A stretch of 6,514 bases of DNA from an uncultured Prevotellaceae bacterium (GTDB lineage: Bacteria; Bacteroidota; Bacteroidia; Bacteroidales; Muribaculaceae): positions 1 to 6,514 of the forward strand of contig CALBLR010000166.1 of the NCBI GenBank assembly GCA_937896015.1. The letters are read 5' to 3'. Under the pieces are notes generated by a model that saw nothing but the letters and a program-made list of their open reading frames with translations, was not told the DNA's origin and made no database searches. A program made the position numbers and the translations under genes. Position 1 is the first letter of the stretch; every line of letters begins with the position of its first letter. Below are positions 5,964-6,514 of the stretch, one piece after another.

Positions 5964-6514
5964 TCAGCGCTGGCGCGAGCTCTTGTTGTCGGCGCTTTGG
6001 TTGCGGCCTTTTTTGCTCTGCTTCGACGTGGCAGCCTTTTGCGAGGCGGCCTTGCCGTTGCGCTTCCACTTGTTGAGCCTCAGCTCAATGGCATTGAACG
6101 TCTCCTTATCCTTGCCTGGATAGTTGGCCTTGAGACTCTCAAGATATTCGCAGGCCTCAAACGTCTTGCCCTGGGCATTGTAGATGTCGCTGAGCAAAAT
6201 GAAGCCCTGTCCCAACCAATAGTAGTGCGGTGTGCCGGCGTCGATGAGCGCGTTAAGGGTCTTCTCGGCGGCCTTGTAGCTCTTAGTGGCATACTGCAGC
6301 CGGGCCAGCTCTACGGCTGCCTGGGCGCCCTGCTCGGTCTGCACGTCGGCGGCCAGGCGCTTGAGGTCGGTCTGCGCCTTAGTGCCGTTACCCAGATGCG
6401 AGTTGGCAATGGCGCGGTTCAGCGTGGCCTCGCGCTCCTCGTCGGCTGTGAGGCCGCTGGTGGACAGCAGCAGCTCGGCATAGCGCGCAGTCTCCTTCCA
6501 GTTGGAGGCTTTGC
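5964..6514 (-). CDS. Tetratricopeptide-repeat protein, C-terminal part (runs off the right edge)
   Basis: The frame is open to the window edge, giving 182 visible residues before the TGA at 5964-5966. No start codon is needed inside the window; the GTG at 6344 is an internal valine. The sequence is almost all helical with TPR-type spacing. One repeat lies near visible residues 22-54 (A-T-L-N-R-A-I-A-N-S-H-L-G) and one near 60-92 (A-R-L-Q-Y-A-T-K-S-Y-K-A-A). The third, near 97-130, is clearest (L-L-S-D-I-Y-N-A-Q-G-K-T-F-E-A, then ANYPG). The last 35 or so residues are lysine-, serine- and glutamine-rich and probably disordered. Related Bacteroidetes proteins are usually large and sit next to a plug-less barrel gene, as here. 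Such repeats mediate protein-protein contacts. The N-terminus, including any signal or lipoprotein cysteine, is not visible, so the location in the cell is unknown. Confidence 0.8.
   Translation of the reverse strand, partial: KASNWKETARYAELLLSTSGLTADEEREATLNRAIANSHLGNGTKAQTDLKRLAADVQTEQGAQAAVELARLQYATKSYKAAEKTLNALIDAGTPHYYWLGQGFILLSDIYNAQGKTFEACEYLESLKANYPGKDKETFNAIELRLNKWKRNGKAASQKAATSKQSKKGRNQSADNKSSRQR

Noticed and set aside
5336..6076. Plus-strand open frame (246 codons) spanning the barrel start and the TPR gene end
   Set aside because: It crosses the boundary of two well-supported minus-strand genes and shows no family signature.

Overview
The window looks like chromosomal DNA from a member of the Bacteroidales. 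Three things support this. The hisG-hisD gene order with a long-form HisG is typical of the group. There are two near-perfect Bacteroidetes-type promoters (TTTG, 19-20 bp, TAnnTTTG) and no clear Shine-Dalgarno sequences. The TPR protein, plug-less TonB-receptor-like barrel and PH-domain protein resemble Bacteroidetes families. The coding DNA is fairly GC-rich and the promoter regions are AT-rich, which would suit Muribaculaceae or a GC-rich Prevotella-like lineage; that narrower placement is a guess. No mobile element, tRNA, rRNA or CRISPR array was seen.

Every gene is on the minus strand, so transcription runs from right to left. First comes a module that enters from outside the window: the C-terminal part of a TPR protein (6514-5964), a signal-peptide-bearing outer-membrane beta-barrel (5914-4085) and a small two-helix membrane protein with a bacterial PH domain (4076-3642). 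The last two are 8 bp apart. A consensus promoter (3596-3626) then starts a PpiD/SurA-like periplasmic folding factor (3527-1446), which ends at a long perfect hairpin (1354-1405).

The 433-bp gap between that gene and hisG (1013-1445) is densely organised and is the most interesting part of the window. From right to left it holds the ppiD-like terminator, a consensus promoter (1256-1287), a 20-codon leader ORF with six consecutive histidine codons (1168-1230), a set of alternative RNA helices, and a GC-rich hairpin with a U-rich tail just before hisG. The end of the leader ORF can pair over 10 bp with the 5' arm of that terminator. This is the layout of a translation-coupled histidine attenuator controlling hisG and hisD.

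Two themes are therefore visible. One is envelope biogenesis (TPR, barrel, PH protein and folding factor). The other is histidine biosynthesis, insulated by a terminator and governed by its own promoter and attenuator.
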